Shown: positions 26,616-35,978 of the stretch, one piece after another
Layout: each line of letters starts with the position of its first letter
How positions within the stretch are numbered: the stretch's first letter is position 1
Origin: CAIVAT01 sp049317265
Lineage (GTDB): Bacteria > Bacteroidota > Bacteroidia > Bacteroidales > FEN-979
Reading direction: 5' to 3'
Assembly: GCA_049317265.1 (NCBI GenBank)
Contig: JBMOIP010000011.1
Coordinates: 1 to 64,000, forward strand
DNA length: 64,000 nt
Notes under the pieces: model-generated
The model's database searches: none
What the model saw: the letters and a program-made list of their open reading frames with translations, nothing else
Told to the model about the DNA's origin: nothing
Position numbers and translations under genes: made by a program

Positions 26616-27446
26616 TTACTTCTTATTTCCGGGTGAGTTTACCAACTTTAGGGTTTCCACGGCATACCGTTCTCCTATAATCCTCATTGAACGCGTATCG
26701 AAATGGGTTGAATCGTACGTTGTCAGCCCTGTAACCCTGGCGACCGCCGTAAACGGAACCTTTGCCAGCGTCTCCTTCAGCATTACGTTGAATTCGGCAC
26801 GGTTCGGCTTCTCCTCTGCCACTTCGCCTGCGATGAATGGCAGGTTCGGGTTATTGAATTCCATCCGAAGCGCGTTGATCAAATTTACGATCTTTTCAGG
26901 GTATTCACGATATTTCTTCACATCCGATTCCCCCTGGTGCCAAAGGATGGCCCTGAGTGTGCCATTTTGCACTGCCTGCCTGGTTCGGCTTACAGCATCG
27001 TTGAAATAGGATTTACCGGGAGCCCACAAGTCAATGGACGTTCCTCCCCTTGCATTGACAACCAGTCCAATATCGGCTCCTGGCTCAGCCTGCATCATGT
27101 TTTTAGCAAAATAGTACCCGGGTCCGAGTTGTTGAACCGACAACTCCCGGCGGATAGTAGAGTATTTGTTGAGGGGATTAACGGCAACCTCCCAGGTATG
27201 AATGCTATCGCCCCTAAAGAGGTATGTGCCGTATAAGGTATCAAAATCCGGGGCAATAATCTGGGCCCTTCCGGCCATATTTGACTGGCCGATGAGCAAA
27301 TAAATTTCCAGGTGATCCGGTGCAGAAACCGTTTTTGAAAAAATACGCCTGGTTGTGTTTTCCCTGGGGGCATAACATCCTGTCATACCGGCAAGGATAG
27401 TACTGAGAAAAACCATTCGCCAACAAGCATCCAACAGTTTCATCAT
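26616..27446 (-). CDS. Lipoprotein acetylesterase, SASA/CE6 family
   Basis: A 276-residue exported esterase of the sialate O-acetylesterase-like/CE6 group, which removes acetyl groups from plant and microbial polysaccharides. The N-terminus has a hydrophobic stretch with a lipobox-like LAGMTGC (Cys24), so it is probably a lipoprotein. Catalytic elements are GQSNMAG (53-59, Ser55), the ARGGTSIDLW loop, WHQGESD and a terminal Asp/His pair in YDSTHFDTRSM. The ATG shares one base with the stop of the GH2 gene (TAATG arrangement at 27444-27448), so translation is probably coupled. Together with two other esterases in the locus it points to an acetylated substrate. Confidence 0.85.
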   Translation of the reverse strand: MMKLLDACWRMVFLSTILAGMTGCYAPRENTTRRIFSKTVSAPDHLEIYLLIGQSNMAGRAQIIAPDFDTLYGTYLFRGDSIHTWEVAVNPLNKYSTIRRELSVQQLGPGYYFAKNMMQAEPGADIGLVVNARGGTSIDLWAPGKSYFNDAVSRTRQAVQNGTLRAILWHQGESDVKKYREYPEKIVNLINALRMEFNNPNLPFIAGEVAEEKPNRAEFNVMLKETLAKVPFTAVARVTGLTTYDSTHFDTRSMRIIGERYAVETLKLVNSPGNKK

Positions 27447-29308
27447 TACTTCTTAATAATTGATTCGTAGAATTCCTTCAGGGTATAAAATGCTTTTTTC
27501 CTGTTCCCGGTTTCGGAAATGAGCCCCTTCCGGTTCCAGCCATCCTGGATCCCTGGCAACACCCTGCGGGGCGATCTGAAATCAACAAGAATCCATGGTG
27601 AACAACCGCGGAGATTGGGGATCTTCCCGATCATCTTGAGTGTTTCCCTGTACATATACTGCTGGTACTCCTCCGACCAGCGGGTCAGACTGTCGCCATG
27701 CATCCCGCCCAGCGCATCAGCGCCAAATTCAGAGATGAACACCGGTTTGTCAAAGTCGACCTTCCATTCAATTCCGGCGCACTTGGAGGGCAAACCGTCG
27801 TACCAACCGATATACTCATTAAAGCTCACAATGTCAACATATTGCGCAAACGGATCTTCAATGGTGCGAACCAACTCATTCCCGGGTGTGCTGTGTTGTT
27901 CGAGGGCAGCGCTGATTAACCTTACATGATCCAAATTCCGTGCAGTATCTGCCAGGTTTTTAAGAAAAGTCATACGTTCGGGTGTGACAGGCGTTTCATT
28001 GGCCATGGACCAGACGATCACCGAGGCCCTGTTCTTATCCCTAGAGATCACCTCTTTTAACTGGTCAGCGGCTGTTTTGAAGGTTTCAGGATTGCTCCAC
28101 TGGATGGTCCAGTAAACAGGGTTTTCCTCCCAAACCATGATTCCCATCTCATCGGCAACCCTGGCCATATTTTCATTATGCGGATAATGAGCCAATCGTA
28201 CGAAATTGCAGCCAAGCTCTTTGGCCCAGCCGAGCAGCATTTGAGCGTCCTCTCTTGAATAGGCTCGTCCTCCGCGAATGGCATTTTCTTCGTGAATACT
28301 GATCCCTCTTAAAAAAACAGGTTTACCGTTCAGCAGAATGTCGGGGCCACGGGTTTCCACCATCCGGAAACCGATCCTGTCGGTGGTTTCATCATTCCTG
28401 GTTTTGATCACGACATCATAGAGCCATGGGTCGGTTGGCGACCAGAGGCGAATTCCGGGAACAGCAACCTCAAAGGCGGCCATGCCTGCATTGTCGGTGA
28501 TGTATTTCTTTGTGAACTTCATCGCCGGTATCGTCACTTCAACCTCTTGTTGTGATGCTTTTGCACCGTCTATTTTAACATAACCGGTAAGGATGTTCGT
28601 TGTCCCTTTCTTCAATTGCAGTGAATAGTCGCAGATAAAGTCGGAGGGGGTTTCAGCCACTACAACATCCCTGGTAATGCCTCCATAATTCCACCAGTCG
28701 GTGTTCAGTGTTGGCACTTCTTCCGCCTTGCGCGCATTGCTGACCCTTAAAATCACAAAGTTATCTTTCTCTGTTACAAGCCCGGTGATCTCAAAATTAA
28801 AAGGAGTGAACCCACCTTTATGAACCCCAAGTTTTTTCCCGTTCAGGTAAACATCTGCCCGGTAATTTACTGCGCCAAAATGGAGAAATACCCTGTTACC
28901 GCTGGCACTTTTTTGATAATCGAACGATTTTTTATACCAGAGGGTCCCTTCGTAATATAACAGCTTCTCTTCCTGTGAATTCCAATCTCTGGGCACGAGA
29001 AGCGTGGGGGATTTGTCAAAGTCATATTCAATCCGTTCGGTTTTATCCTTTGGCTTGGTGTTTGTAAAAAAGGCCCTGTCCTGTGGTTTTGGATTTTCAT
29101 CATAGGGCCTGGTCCGGTAATCGTAATAACCCATTTCATATGGATCGATGATGTAGTTCCATTTGCCATTCAGGGAAAGAGCTACACGTTCTGAAATGTT
29201 CTGGATCAGCTGACTTTGCCCATGAACAGTCAGTAAAGGAAATCCTGACAGGAACAACACTACCGCTGCCAGCCACATCATCCTGAATTTCAATATCTTG
29301 TTGACCAT
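27446..29308 (-). CDS. GH2 beta-glucuronidase-type glycoside hydrolase
   Basis: A 620-residue exported retaining glycosidase. Domains in order are a signal peptide (about 1-30), a jelly-roll sugar-binding domain (about 45-220), an immunoglobulin-like domain (about 225-320) and a TIM barrel (about 320-620). The acid/base is Glu438 in WSMANET and the nucleophile Glu527 in ISEFGAD. The WWNYGG and LRGISIHEEN segments resemble beta-glucuronidases more than LacZ-type galactosidases, in line with uxaC in the same operon. The frame is open to 29371, but those codons come from an intergenic repeat; the ATG at 29308 directly precedes the signal peptide. It is the first gene of the sugar-acid operon. 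Confidence 0.88.
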   Translation of the reverse strand: MVNKILKFRMMWLAAVVLFLSGFPLLTVHGQSQLIQNISERVALSLNGKWNYIIDPYEMGYYDYRTRPYDENPKPQDRAFFTNTKPKDKTERIEYDFDKSPTLLVPRDWNSQEEKLLYYEGTLWYKKSFDYQKSASGNRVFLHFGAVNYRADVYLNGKKLGVHKGGFTPFNFEITGLVTEKDNFVILRVSNARKAEEVPTLNTDWWNYGGITRDVVVAETPSDFICDYSLQLKKGTTNILTGYVKIDGAKASQQEVEVTIPAMKFTKKYITDNAGMAAFEVAVPGIRLWSPTDPWLYDVVIKTRNDETTDRIGFRMVETRGPDILLNGKPVFLRGISIHEENAIRGGRAYSREDAQMLLGWAKELGCNFVRLAHYPHNENMARVADEMGIMVWEENPVYWTIQWSNPETFKTAADQLKEVISRDKNRASVIVWSMANETPVTPERMTFLKNLADTARNLDHVRLISAALEQHSTPGNELVRTIEDPFAQYVDIVSFNEYIGWYDGLPSKCAGIEWKVDFDKPVFISEFGADALGGMHGDSLTRWSEEYQQYMYRETLKMIGKIPNLRGCSPWILVDFRSPRRVLPGIQDGWNRKGLISETGNRKKAFYTLKEFYESIIKK

Positions 29309-29330
29309 AACAATCTGCATAAAAAAAAAT

Positions 29331-29408
29331 ACCGCCAGGACACGAGACACAAAGATTGCAAATTTCATCACAAATTTCTTTGCGTCTTCGCGTCTTCGCG
29401 GTGAAAAG
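29331..29408. repeat. Bacteroidota-type intergenic repeat before the GH2 gene
   Basis: The segment contains ACCGCCAGGACACGAGACAC (29331-29350) and further on TTTGCGTCTTCGCGTCTTCG (29379-29398), the latter made of 8-bp units GCGTCTTC at 29382-29389 and 29390-29397 plus a partial copy. I recognise both pieces as common interspersed intergenic sequence in this phylum. They create a false N-terminal extension of the GH2 reading frame. Confidence 0.6.
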
Positions 29409-29427
29409 AGTTTTATTCGAAAAGGCC

Positions 29428-30930
29428 TTAGTTTTTAATGAACTTTCCTGTACTAACGTGCCCATTGCTCCGGCAGGTCACAAAATAGACTCCAGGAGGA
29501 TAGCTACGCAGGTCAATGGTTATTCCCTGTCCGTTAACCGATGCATTAAAAATTCTATTACCAGTGACATCAAACAGTTCAACGGTGTGGTAAGCAGGAT
29601 CATTCACATTAACGGTAACATAATCTGTTGCCGGATTCGGGAAGAATGAGATTTTTACCGCTGATTCTGTTTTTGAAATGCCCCCGATAACCGGTTTGCC
29701 GGTGAGGTAAATATCATCCAGAAAGATCCTGGTTACAAGGCTTTCCGGGGTGATGGTCGGGGTGAAGATGATTTCGGTGCTATCATCTGTTTTAATCGCG
29801 TATTTGAACTCTTTCCAATCGGGTCCGAGGTCGGCTGAAGCAAGGTTGGCAACCGTTACTTTAATCCCGCCCATGACCCTCTTTTCGATCAGCATCGATT
29901 CTACGCCATCGCTCTGGTCAACTGCAAGCCAGAATCCCAATGTGTCAGATTTAACATACTTTGCCGTATTCAGGTATCCTATTTTATCAGGTTGACCCCT
30001 GATGAATTTGAAGGCGGCAGGTCCCGGGAAGGTCCCGTGGTCACCCATTGGAATCGTGGCAGATACGAGTGTAAATCCGGTCGTCCATCCTTCAAATGGC
30101 ACAATAGAGGAACCTGTGGTAACAAACCCTGTTTTATAGATATATTTTGAAACAGTGAATACGACCGAATAGGTTTTTGTCGTCACACCATCCGGGGCTT
30201 TCACGAGGACTGTTCCTGTTCGTTCAGCCTCTGTTCCACGAAGTTTGGTTGGATTGGTGATCGTCATGGTCGCTGATGGATTGTTGGGGGTTCCACCCAT
30301 CACAACCTGGTCGACAAAGTAAGGAACCTCAACTGCATAGGTCATGGTTGTTGCTGCAAATCCATCAACCGTGGCGCTGTTGTAAGTAAAATCGGTGAGG
30401 GTCGCATCGGAAGGAGAGGCAGAGAGTTTGGTAATACTTACGTCGTCGATGTAAATGAGTCCAAGCGCTGCAGTTCCGCCGAGGGCGGTTGCATGAAACC
30501 TTATGTAAAGCACCGGTGAGTTGTCTTTAACCTCAATGTTGGCGACTTGCCAGTTAGTGTCAGCTTTATTGAACGGATCCTTGCTGATCTCTGTCCAGGT
30601 GAGTTTATCGGTCGATTTTTCAATCGTCATGTGAAAGCTGGTAGCGGCTGTTGTATCGCGCACCTGGCAATAAAACTGCAGCACGTCTGCTGTGTTGACT
30701 GCTTTACAGATCAGGAACGACTCGTTTGGCTTTAATTTGGCAGCATAAGTACCGGTATATAATCCATTGTTGTGAAGCGTGGACCATGCCACATTTGTTG
30801 TTATCCAGCCTGCTGGTGGCGCATTTGACACAAATCCTTCCTGGAAATGATACACCTGGGCCAATAATGACCCCGACAGTAATAGCATCAGGGTCATCAA
30901 AAACAAATTCTTAGGTAGATTTCTTTTCAT
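29428..30930 (-). CDS. T9SS-sorted beta-sandwich binding protein
   Basis: A 500-residue secreted protein. After the signal peptide (about 1-24) there is a jelly-roll domain opening YHFQEGF and closing with IYIDDVSI (about 26-163). Next comes a cadherin-like beta-sandwich unit (SDATLTDFTYNSATVDGF to KTYSVVFTV, about 173-260). A second jelly roll ends IFLDDIYLTG (about 265-410). The last 75 residues are a T9SS type A domain (FFPNPATDYVTVNV, PGVYFVTC). No catalytic residues are apparent; it is probably a surface glycan-binding or structural protein. Its N-terminal module recurs at residues 484-634 of the esterase protein at 38911-43020. Confidence 0.8.
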   Translation of the reverse strand: MKRNLPKNLFLMTLMLLLSGSLLAQVYHFQEGFVSNAPPAGWITTNVAWSTLHNNGLYTGTYAAKLKPNESFLICKAVNTADVLQFYCQVRDTTAATSFHMTIEKSTDKLTWTEISKDPFNKADTNWQVANIEVKDNSPVLYIRFHATALGGTAALGLIYIDDVSITKLSASPSDATLTDFTYNSATVDGFAATTMTYAVEVPYFVDQVVMGGTPNNPSATMTITNPTKLRGTEAERTGTVLVKAPDGVTTKTYSVVFTVSKYIYKTGFVTTGSSIVPFEGWTTGFTLVSATIPMGDHGTFPGPAAFKFIRGQPDKIGYLNTAKYVKSDTLGFWLAVDQSDGVESMLIEKRVMGGIKVTVANLASADLGPDWKEFKYAIKTDDSTEIIFTPTITPESLVTRIFLDDIYLTGKPVIGGISKTESAVKISFFPNPATDYVTVNVNDPAYHTVELFDVTGNRIFNASVNGQGITIDLRSYPPGVYFVTCRSNGHVSTGKFIKN

Positions 30931-30957
30931 ATTAGTTGACTTTTATAATGGTTATAA

Positions 30958-32904
30958 TTATTCTTTGATTATTCTCCTTGTGTAAACTTTTGTTCCTGTC
31001 ACGACCCTGACGAGGTAAACGCCGTTGTGCCACATTGAAGCAGAAATTGTTGCAGAATGATCATTTACTTGTTGCTCAAGGATTAAATTTCCCCGCATAT
31101 CGACCACCTGGAATGCATCCATGAGGCTGGAAGTTTTCACATGTACAATGTCTTTTGCAATGGTCGGATAGATCTCAACGTCAACCCTGGGCTTTTCATC
31201 AACACCTACACCTACAGGGCGGAAATTCGCAAGGATCGAATGATTAGCCTGTACATTTGTGAGGGTAAGTGATGTGAAAGTTCCCAGCACAGTGCCGTTT
31301 TCCGTCCAGTCGACGAAAACATAACCCCAGTTCTGTTCAGCGGTAAGGGTGATGCTGCCACCAACCGGAACATTCCCGGATCCGGTGATGACACCTGCTC
31401 CAGCAGGGTTGGCAGAGGCTGAAACAGTGAAAATCGATGAACTTTGGGTAAAATGTCCTACAACGTCATGATTGGCAGTTACATTTGTCAGAACAAGTGT
31501 AGGATTTGTACCGATCACCGTGCCATTTTCTGTCCAGTTTTCGAAAATAAATCCATTGCCCGGGGCTGCATTCAGGGTGATCGTTCCACCGGCAACCACA
31601 GGGCCTGCACCGGTGATCGTTCCACCGGCAACAGGTGATGCTGTTGCAGTTACCTGGTATAACTGGCCAAAGTTTGCCACCAGCTCCGTATTGTTAATCG
31701 GGTCAAATGTGTAGCTGGGGCTGGAGCTTACAACAGTTCCGAACTCGGTCCAGTTGATAAATCCATACCCTGCATTTGGTGTGGCAATAACTGTTGCCGG
31801 TTGACCGAATGGCAATGAACCGCCGCCCGATACTGTTCCGGCTGCAGCAGGATTTGCCGTAACCACCACGTTATAAAAGAAGTATGCGTGAGTAATGCTG
31901 TATGTGCTGGTCGAGGTTCCGTTTTCGGCTGTTACGACAACCGTTGATACTCCCGGAATTGTTGCAGTCGTATTGGTAACTTTGGAGGCCATGACGCAGG
32001 TTGTGGTAGAATTGACTGCAACAGTGGGCTGGCCAAAAGGAACAGTGTCATTGTATATGAAGACCGTGGGCGAGAAACCACTTAAGGTTGTGCCATCAAC
32101 CTGTAAATCGCTCAGGGTTGATACATTGCTGGCGGTGATGGCAGCCTGCCATGTTTTGGAAACGCGGATCCCGTCAATCACTGCCGAAGGTGAAGAGCCG
32201 TTTGTACCCTGCCTCAGCAAAACCGATCCAACGCCTAAATCACTGCCGGTAAGCACATCGGGGCATATGACATTTGCAATGGGCTCAGGGCTGCCAATCA
32301 CAGGGTTGATGAACAATTGTGCACTATCATTGGGGACTGTTCCGGCCACGATGGTAAATTTCATCACCAGGAGGTAGGTGGTATTCAAACTATAAGTAAA
32401 ACCGGTGTATGTGGGAACCATTGGCGCCGTCACCGCCCCTTTGGTCACGCCGAAAGCAATATTGTTGGATGCATCTGCCTTAACCCAAACCCTTCCGCGA
32501 TAATTCGCGTTGGTGGGTGATGTGGGAGACTCTTTCAGTGAAATGAAAAAATCACCTGCAGTTGTTGCAGCGGTTATCTTGGCAAGGAATGCCATATAAA
32601 CGGTCCCGGGAAGTGTTTGCTTTACGAAGCCGCGGTAGACATCCTGACCTTCAACGCCAAGGGTTGTTGAATTCCCAATCCCTGATCCTATATAACCGGC
32701 ATAGGTAAGGCCGCTGCTATTCACCATGATTGGAAATGTAGCGGTCGTTTGCTGCTGAATCCAGTTGTGTTTGGTCAGGGAGTCACCGGCAGGATAATCA
32801 AAATTGTCAAGCATCAGTACCTGTCCTTCCAGCGGCTGTAACATTGCCAGAAAACAAATCAGTGTAATTCCTAAACTAACTTGTAAAAATCTTTTCATAA
32901 TCAT
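30958..32904 (-). CDS. T9SS-sorted protein with InlB-type repeats
   Basis: A 648-residue secreted protein. After the signal peptide (about 1-27) comes a LamG/jelly-roll-like domain (LDNFDYPAGDSL to DGIRVSKTW, about 32-250), then a cadherin-like unit (LSDLQVDGTTLSGF, about 262-345). Three tandem InlB B-type (Listeria-Bacteroides) repeats follow (about 350-560), with motifs such as NWTENGTVIGT and TNVTANHDVVGHF. The C-terminus is a T9SS type A-like domain (VEIYPTIAKDIVHV, NGVYLVRVV). It probably displays at the cell surface and binds substrate or host cell wall; no enzyme motif is present. It lies 27 bp upstream, in transcription order, of the protein at 29428. Confidence 0.8.
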   Translation of the reverse strand: MIMKRFLQVSLGITLICFLAMLQPLEGQVLMLDNFDYPAGDSLTKHNWIQQQTTATFPIMVNSSGLTYAGYIGSGIGNSTTLGVEGQDVYRGFVKQTLPGTVYMAFLAKITAATTAGDFFISLKESPTSPTNANYRGRVWVKADASNNIAFGVTKGAVTAPMVPTYTGFTYSLNTTYLLVMKFTIVAGTVPNDSAQLFINPVIGSPEPIANVICPDVLTGSDLGVGSVLLRQGTNGSSPSAVIDGIRVSKTWQAAITASNVSTLSDLQVDGTTLSGFSPTVFIYNDTVPFGQPTVAVNSTTTCVMASKVTNTTATIPGVSTVVVTAENGTSTSTYSITHAYFFYNVVVTANPAAAGTVSGGGSLPFGQPATVIATPNAGYGFINWTEFGTVVSSSPSYTFDPINNTELVANFGQLYQVTATASPVAGGTITGAGPVVAGGTITLNAAPGNGFIFENWTENGTVIGTNPTLVLTNVTANHDVVGHFTQSSSIFTVSASANPAGAGVITGSGNVPVGGSITLTAEQNWGYVFVDWTENGTVLGTFTSLTLTNVQANHSILANFRPVGVGVDEKPRVDVEIYPTIAKDIVHVKTSSLMDAFQVVDMRGNLILEQQVNDHSATISASMWHNGVYLVRVVTGTKVYTRRIIKE

Positions 32905-32944
32905 TGGGTTGAATTTGATTAATAACTTTTAACTAACAAAACCT

Positions 32945-33031
32945 CTAAATCATGGAAATGATAAAAAGCACCATGACCAAAAGCATCAGAATAAGGAGTG
33001 ATTGCCAGAGCAAGAGTTTTTTGTGTTTCAT
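32945..33031 (-). CDS. Possible 28-residue single-helix membrane peptide
   Basis: A short frame in the gap between two T9SS-locus genes encodes Met-Lys-His-Lys-Lys followed by one continuous hydrophobic segment (LLLWQSLLILMLLVMVLFII) and ends SMI. It starts at the ATG 33031-33029 and stops at TAG 32947-32945. A Bacteroidota -7-like box lies 25 bp before the start. The charge layout (basic N-terminus, hydrophobic rest) fits a small inner-membrane peptide or a leader; a free-standing signal-peptide fossil is the main alternative. Function unknown. Confidence 0.4.
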   Translation of the reverse strand: MKHKKLLLWQSLLILMLLVMVLFIISMI

Positions 33032-33056
33032 AGAACAACTGGTATTACTAAAGAAA

Positions 33057-33064
33057 CAAAGGTA
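33057..33064 (-). promoter_or_regulatory. Bacteroidota -7-like box before the small membrane peptide
   Basis: On the minus strand the sequence TACCTTTG fits TAnnTTTG and ends 25 bp before the ATG of the 28-residue frame. No clear TTTG -33 box is found at normal spacing (TGGTTT is nearest). It lies after the stop of the beta-helix gene, so it could also drive the T9SS genes downstream. Confidence 0.35.
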
Positions 33065-33095
33065 TGCCTATCATCCGTTAAACCAGGTTTCTTTC

Positions 33096-35969
33096 CTATT
33101 CATTAGGGTTTCTAGGGCAATCAAATACCCTGCTTGCAGCTTCAGAAGCCCTGTCCTGTTGGTCTGTCTCACCTTCAATAGTAAGTGTATTCAACATCAC
33201 CAGCGTTCCGCCGGCTGAGACCGTCAGGGTCGCTGCAGGTTTAATGACCATATATTGAAGTGTTACAGGGGAGACTATGACAGGCTGATGCGGGGTTTGT
33301 GGGACCGTAACATAGACCGTGTTGTCGGGAACGACACCTGCCACCCAGTTGTGCAAATTTGACCAATCGGAGTCGGCAGATCCTGACCACCGGCAAGTTG
33401 CCGTTGCCTCATTCGAATAATCTGAATTGCCGGCAGCGCTGAAAGCACAAACCCTGTAAACACTGACAGTATCCAACGACACCGCTATGTTGGTATAGGT
33501 ATTAATATCCGGTCCTACCGTTGCGATCACAGAAAAAGAGCCGTTATTGTCCTTCCGTTCAATTCTGAAGCCGCTCTCATTCGTCGAATGATCCGTCCAG
33601 TTCAAACTCACCTGGTCAGGCGGAATGACTGTAGTTGCCAGACTGGCTGGTGCTGCCGGGGAAAGTGTGAATTCATGAGCTCCTATATCGGGCAAACCAT
33701 TATAGAGCAGGTTGCCCCAGTAATCCTTGCCGCCGTTATCCGTTAACACTTTCCCTTTGTTGATGCAGGATGAGTTGGCCATGATCTTATAACCGTTGAC
33801 GCTGGAGATTCCTATTCCGCCGCTTCCCGGGCTCACCAGTTTGGGGTCGGCTGTCACTTTATGCAGGTCGGCTGGCTCCGATGCCGGGTGAATCCCATAA
33901 AAACAGTTGTAGTCAATGCTGCGGGTGTATCCTGATGTCCAGTCATAAGTAGCTGAAGGGCTGAGGTTATAGATCAGGTTATTGTTAAAGGTGTAGGATC
34001 TTGTTCCGCCTCCGCCGTTATTGCGTTCAGAGATAATGATGGGCGACAGGTTTGCCGGGCAATAGACGGTGTTGTTATACACTTTTACCGAAGTTACAGG
34101 ATAGTTGATGCAAAAGATGACTCCCAGGTCATTCTGGCTGATGTTGTACCTGCATACAACATTCACATCTGCCTGAACCGTACAGGTCCAAAAGAGTCCG
34201 TGGGCATTGTCATGGCTGTAACTGTATTGCCAGTAGGTATTGGGTGACCGAAGATCAGCATCGTAGAGACTGCCGTCATAATCAGGGGAGTGATTCCCGT
34301 AACCTTCATTATACTGGAAAACAGTGCCGGAACAGGAAGCGGAAAAGATCGTATTTCCGGTGATCCCATTGGCGGTATTGTAGCACAGGTTATTCTCAAC
34401 AACCCCGCCTTCAAACAACCGGATAATCATGGCGTTTTTCGAGATGGCTGAAATCGTATTGTTCCGGATCACAGCATTGGTGATCTTCATGGCATTCCAC
34501 TCCGGGGTATAGGGATCAAAGCCATCCCCAGAGACACATTCAGTAATGATTCCCTGGTTGTCACACGACGTGATCACACAGTTTTCAACCAGGATATCGT
34601 TGAAATGTGTTGCCTGGGATGAGACATCTACGATGCCGAACCCGATTCCGCTGGTTCTTTTTTCCGGACGCCCCTGCCCTACTATTCCCTTGATATTATG
34701 TATGTCGAGATTCTTTAAATAGAGATGATTCGCTGTTCCGAAATTCTCAGCATCGATCCTGACTCCCCTCCTGTCGCCTTCGGCAGCAGCATTGTTGGTG
34801 ATCTCAAGGTTGTTGATTTCCCAGTACTGCTGGTTATAAAGGTAAACCACGCCGGTGCCGGTCATGCCGTTGCCATCGATCAGAGGTTTGTTTCCTGTGC
34901 CGTACATGTCGATAATGATTGGAAAGCCGGCCATACCTGATCCTTTGGGATAAAGTCTTCCAGTCCATACTTCGCCTGCTTTGAAAAGTATTCTGCTGCC
35001 CGGCATAAAGGTGATTCCGTTCACTTTAGTCAAAGTCTTCCAGGCAGCGGATGGAGAGAGGCCATTGTTGAGATCATTCCCTCCCGTGGCATCAACATAG
35101 TAGGTGATAATCCCGGGACTGAGGGTTGTAGCCGAAGCCTCATTGGAATACGCTGAATTTCCTGCAAGGTTATAGGCATAAACCCTGTAGGTCACATTGG
35201 TACTTATCGGAAGTCCGGTATTTGACCATGAAGTGAACCCGGACCCAACGCTCGCCACCTCGGAAAATGCATTTTGTCCGGTCCTGCTTTCGATTTTATA
35301 CCCTGATTCGTTCGTGGCATTATCAATCCAGGAGAGGTCAATCTGGCTTACAGAAACAGGGGTGGCTAAAAGTCCGGTGGGAGCCAGGGGGACGGTAATG
35401 TTCCCGTTCATCACAAGTTCCGGTTTATTTGCCAATGCATCCCGGCTGCTGAAAAGGATGGTTGAGGAGGTAATCGCGGCAGAATACAAGACGATGCTTA
35501 TCACCTTGTCATTTGCTCCAAACTGGCTTTGCACATAGGAGGTGATGTCCCATTCATAATAACCCGGCGCTGCAAGCAGGGACGAACTGGCAATGATGGT
35601 TCCCTCCGCCGGGGCATTGTTCCATGTAATACCGGTTTCAGTCCATGCGTCAGAAACCTGGTGTGCATTCATCACTACAGCAACAGATGAAGATGCATAC
35701 ATCCTCACAATGGCACTGGTTACCACACTGATCCCTGAGGAGGCAAGGTCAAACTTCACATAGGACTTACGGAAATTGGAAGACGTTCCTTTTTTGACAA
35801 TAAGATCTGCACCAAGACCATAATTCGTGTTTGCGTTAACATCATGGATGTAGGAATCCGCCGAAGGATTGAAGGTTTGTCCCCGGATAATTACAGGCAA
35901 TATAAACAACCAGGTGTTGAACAGCAGGAAAAAAGCAAGGGATTTTGACAATATCTGTTTGTGCTTCAT
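33096..35969 (-). CDS. DNRLRE + right-handed beta-helix protein lacking a sorting domain
   Basis: A 957-residue exported protein. Order: signal peptide (about 1-31), a DNRLRE/CBM96-type carbohydrate-binding domain (FNPSADSYIHDVN, about 33-190), an Fn3 domain (about 195-283), a right-handed parallel beta-helix (YYVDATGGNDLNNG to PDIGAHEF, about 290-765), a second Fn3 (about 770-855) and an NWVAGVVPDN-type beta segment. The helix is the fold of many polysaccharide lyases and is nearly identical in pattern to the protein at 36962. Unlike its paralogue, this protein ends in DCPRNPNE, right after a beta repeat, with no T9SS domain, so it looks truncated. Lyase activity is an inference from fold and context. 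Confidence 0.75.
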   Translation of the reverse strand: MKHKQILSKSLAFFLLFNTWLFILPVIIRGQTFNPSADSYIHDVNANTNYGLGADLIVKKGTSSNFRKSYVKFDLASSGISVVTSAIVRMYASSSVAVVMNAHQVSDAWTETGITWNNAPAEGTIIASSSLLAAPGYYEWDITSYVQSQFGANDKVISIVLYSAAITSSTILFSSRDALANKPELVMNGNITVPLAPTGLLATPVSVSQIDLSWIDNATNESGYKIESRTGQNAFSEVASVGSGFTSWSNTGLPISTNVTYRVYAYNLAGNSAYSNEASATTLSPGIITYYVDATGGNDLNNGLSPSAAWKTLTKVNGITFMPGSRILFKAGEVWTGRLYPKGSGMAGFPIIIDMYGTGNKPLIDGNGMTGTGVVYLYNQQYWEINNLEITNNAAAEGDRRGVRIDAENFGTANHLYLKNLDIHNIKGIVGQGRPEKRTSGIGFGIVDVSSQATHFNDILVENCVITSCDNQGIITECVSGDGFDPYTPEWNAMKITNAVIRNNTISAISKNAMIIRLFEGGVVENNLCYNTANGITGNTIFSASCSGTVFQYNEGYGNHSPDYDGSLYDADLRSPNTYWQYSYSHDNAHGLFWTCTVQADVNVVCRYNISQNDLGVIFCINYPVTSVKVYNNTVYCPANLSPIIISERNNGGGGTRSYTFNNNLIYNLSPSATYDWTSGYTRSIDYNCFYGIHPASEPADLHKVTADPKLVSPGSGGIGISSVNGYKIMANSSCINKGKVLTDNGGKDYWGNLLYNGLPDIGAHEFTLSPAAPASLATTVIPPDQVSLNWTDHSTNESGFRIERKDNNGSFSVIATVGPDINTYTNIAVSLDTVSVYRVCAFSAAGNSDYSNEATATCRWSGSADSDWSNLHNWVAGVVPDNTVYVTVPQTPHQPVIVSPVTLQYMVIKPAATLTVSAGGTLVMLNTLTIEGETDQQDRASEAASRVFDCPRNPNE

Positions 35970-35978
35970 GTTATTATG

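Noticed and set aside
29309..29371. N-terminal extension of the GH2 gene
   Set aside because: The codons come from an interspersed intergenic repeat; the signal peptide begins after the ATG at 29308.
32952..33218. Plus-strand open frame of 88 codons
   Set aside because: It spans the end of a beta-helix gene on the other strand and has no protein-like features.
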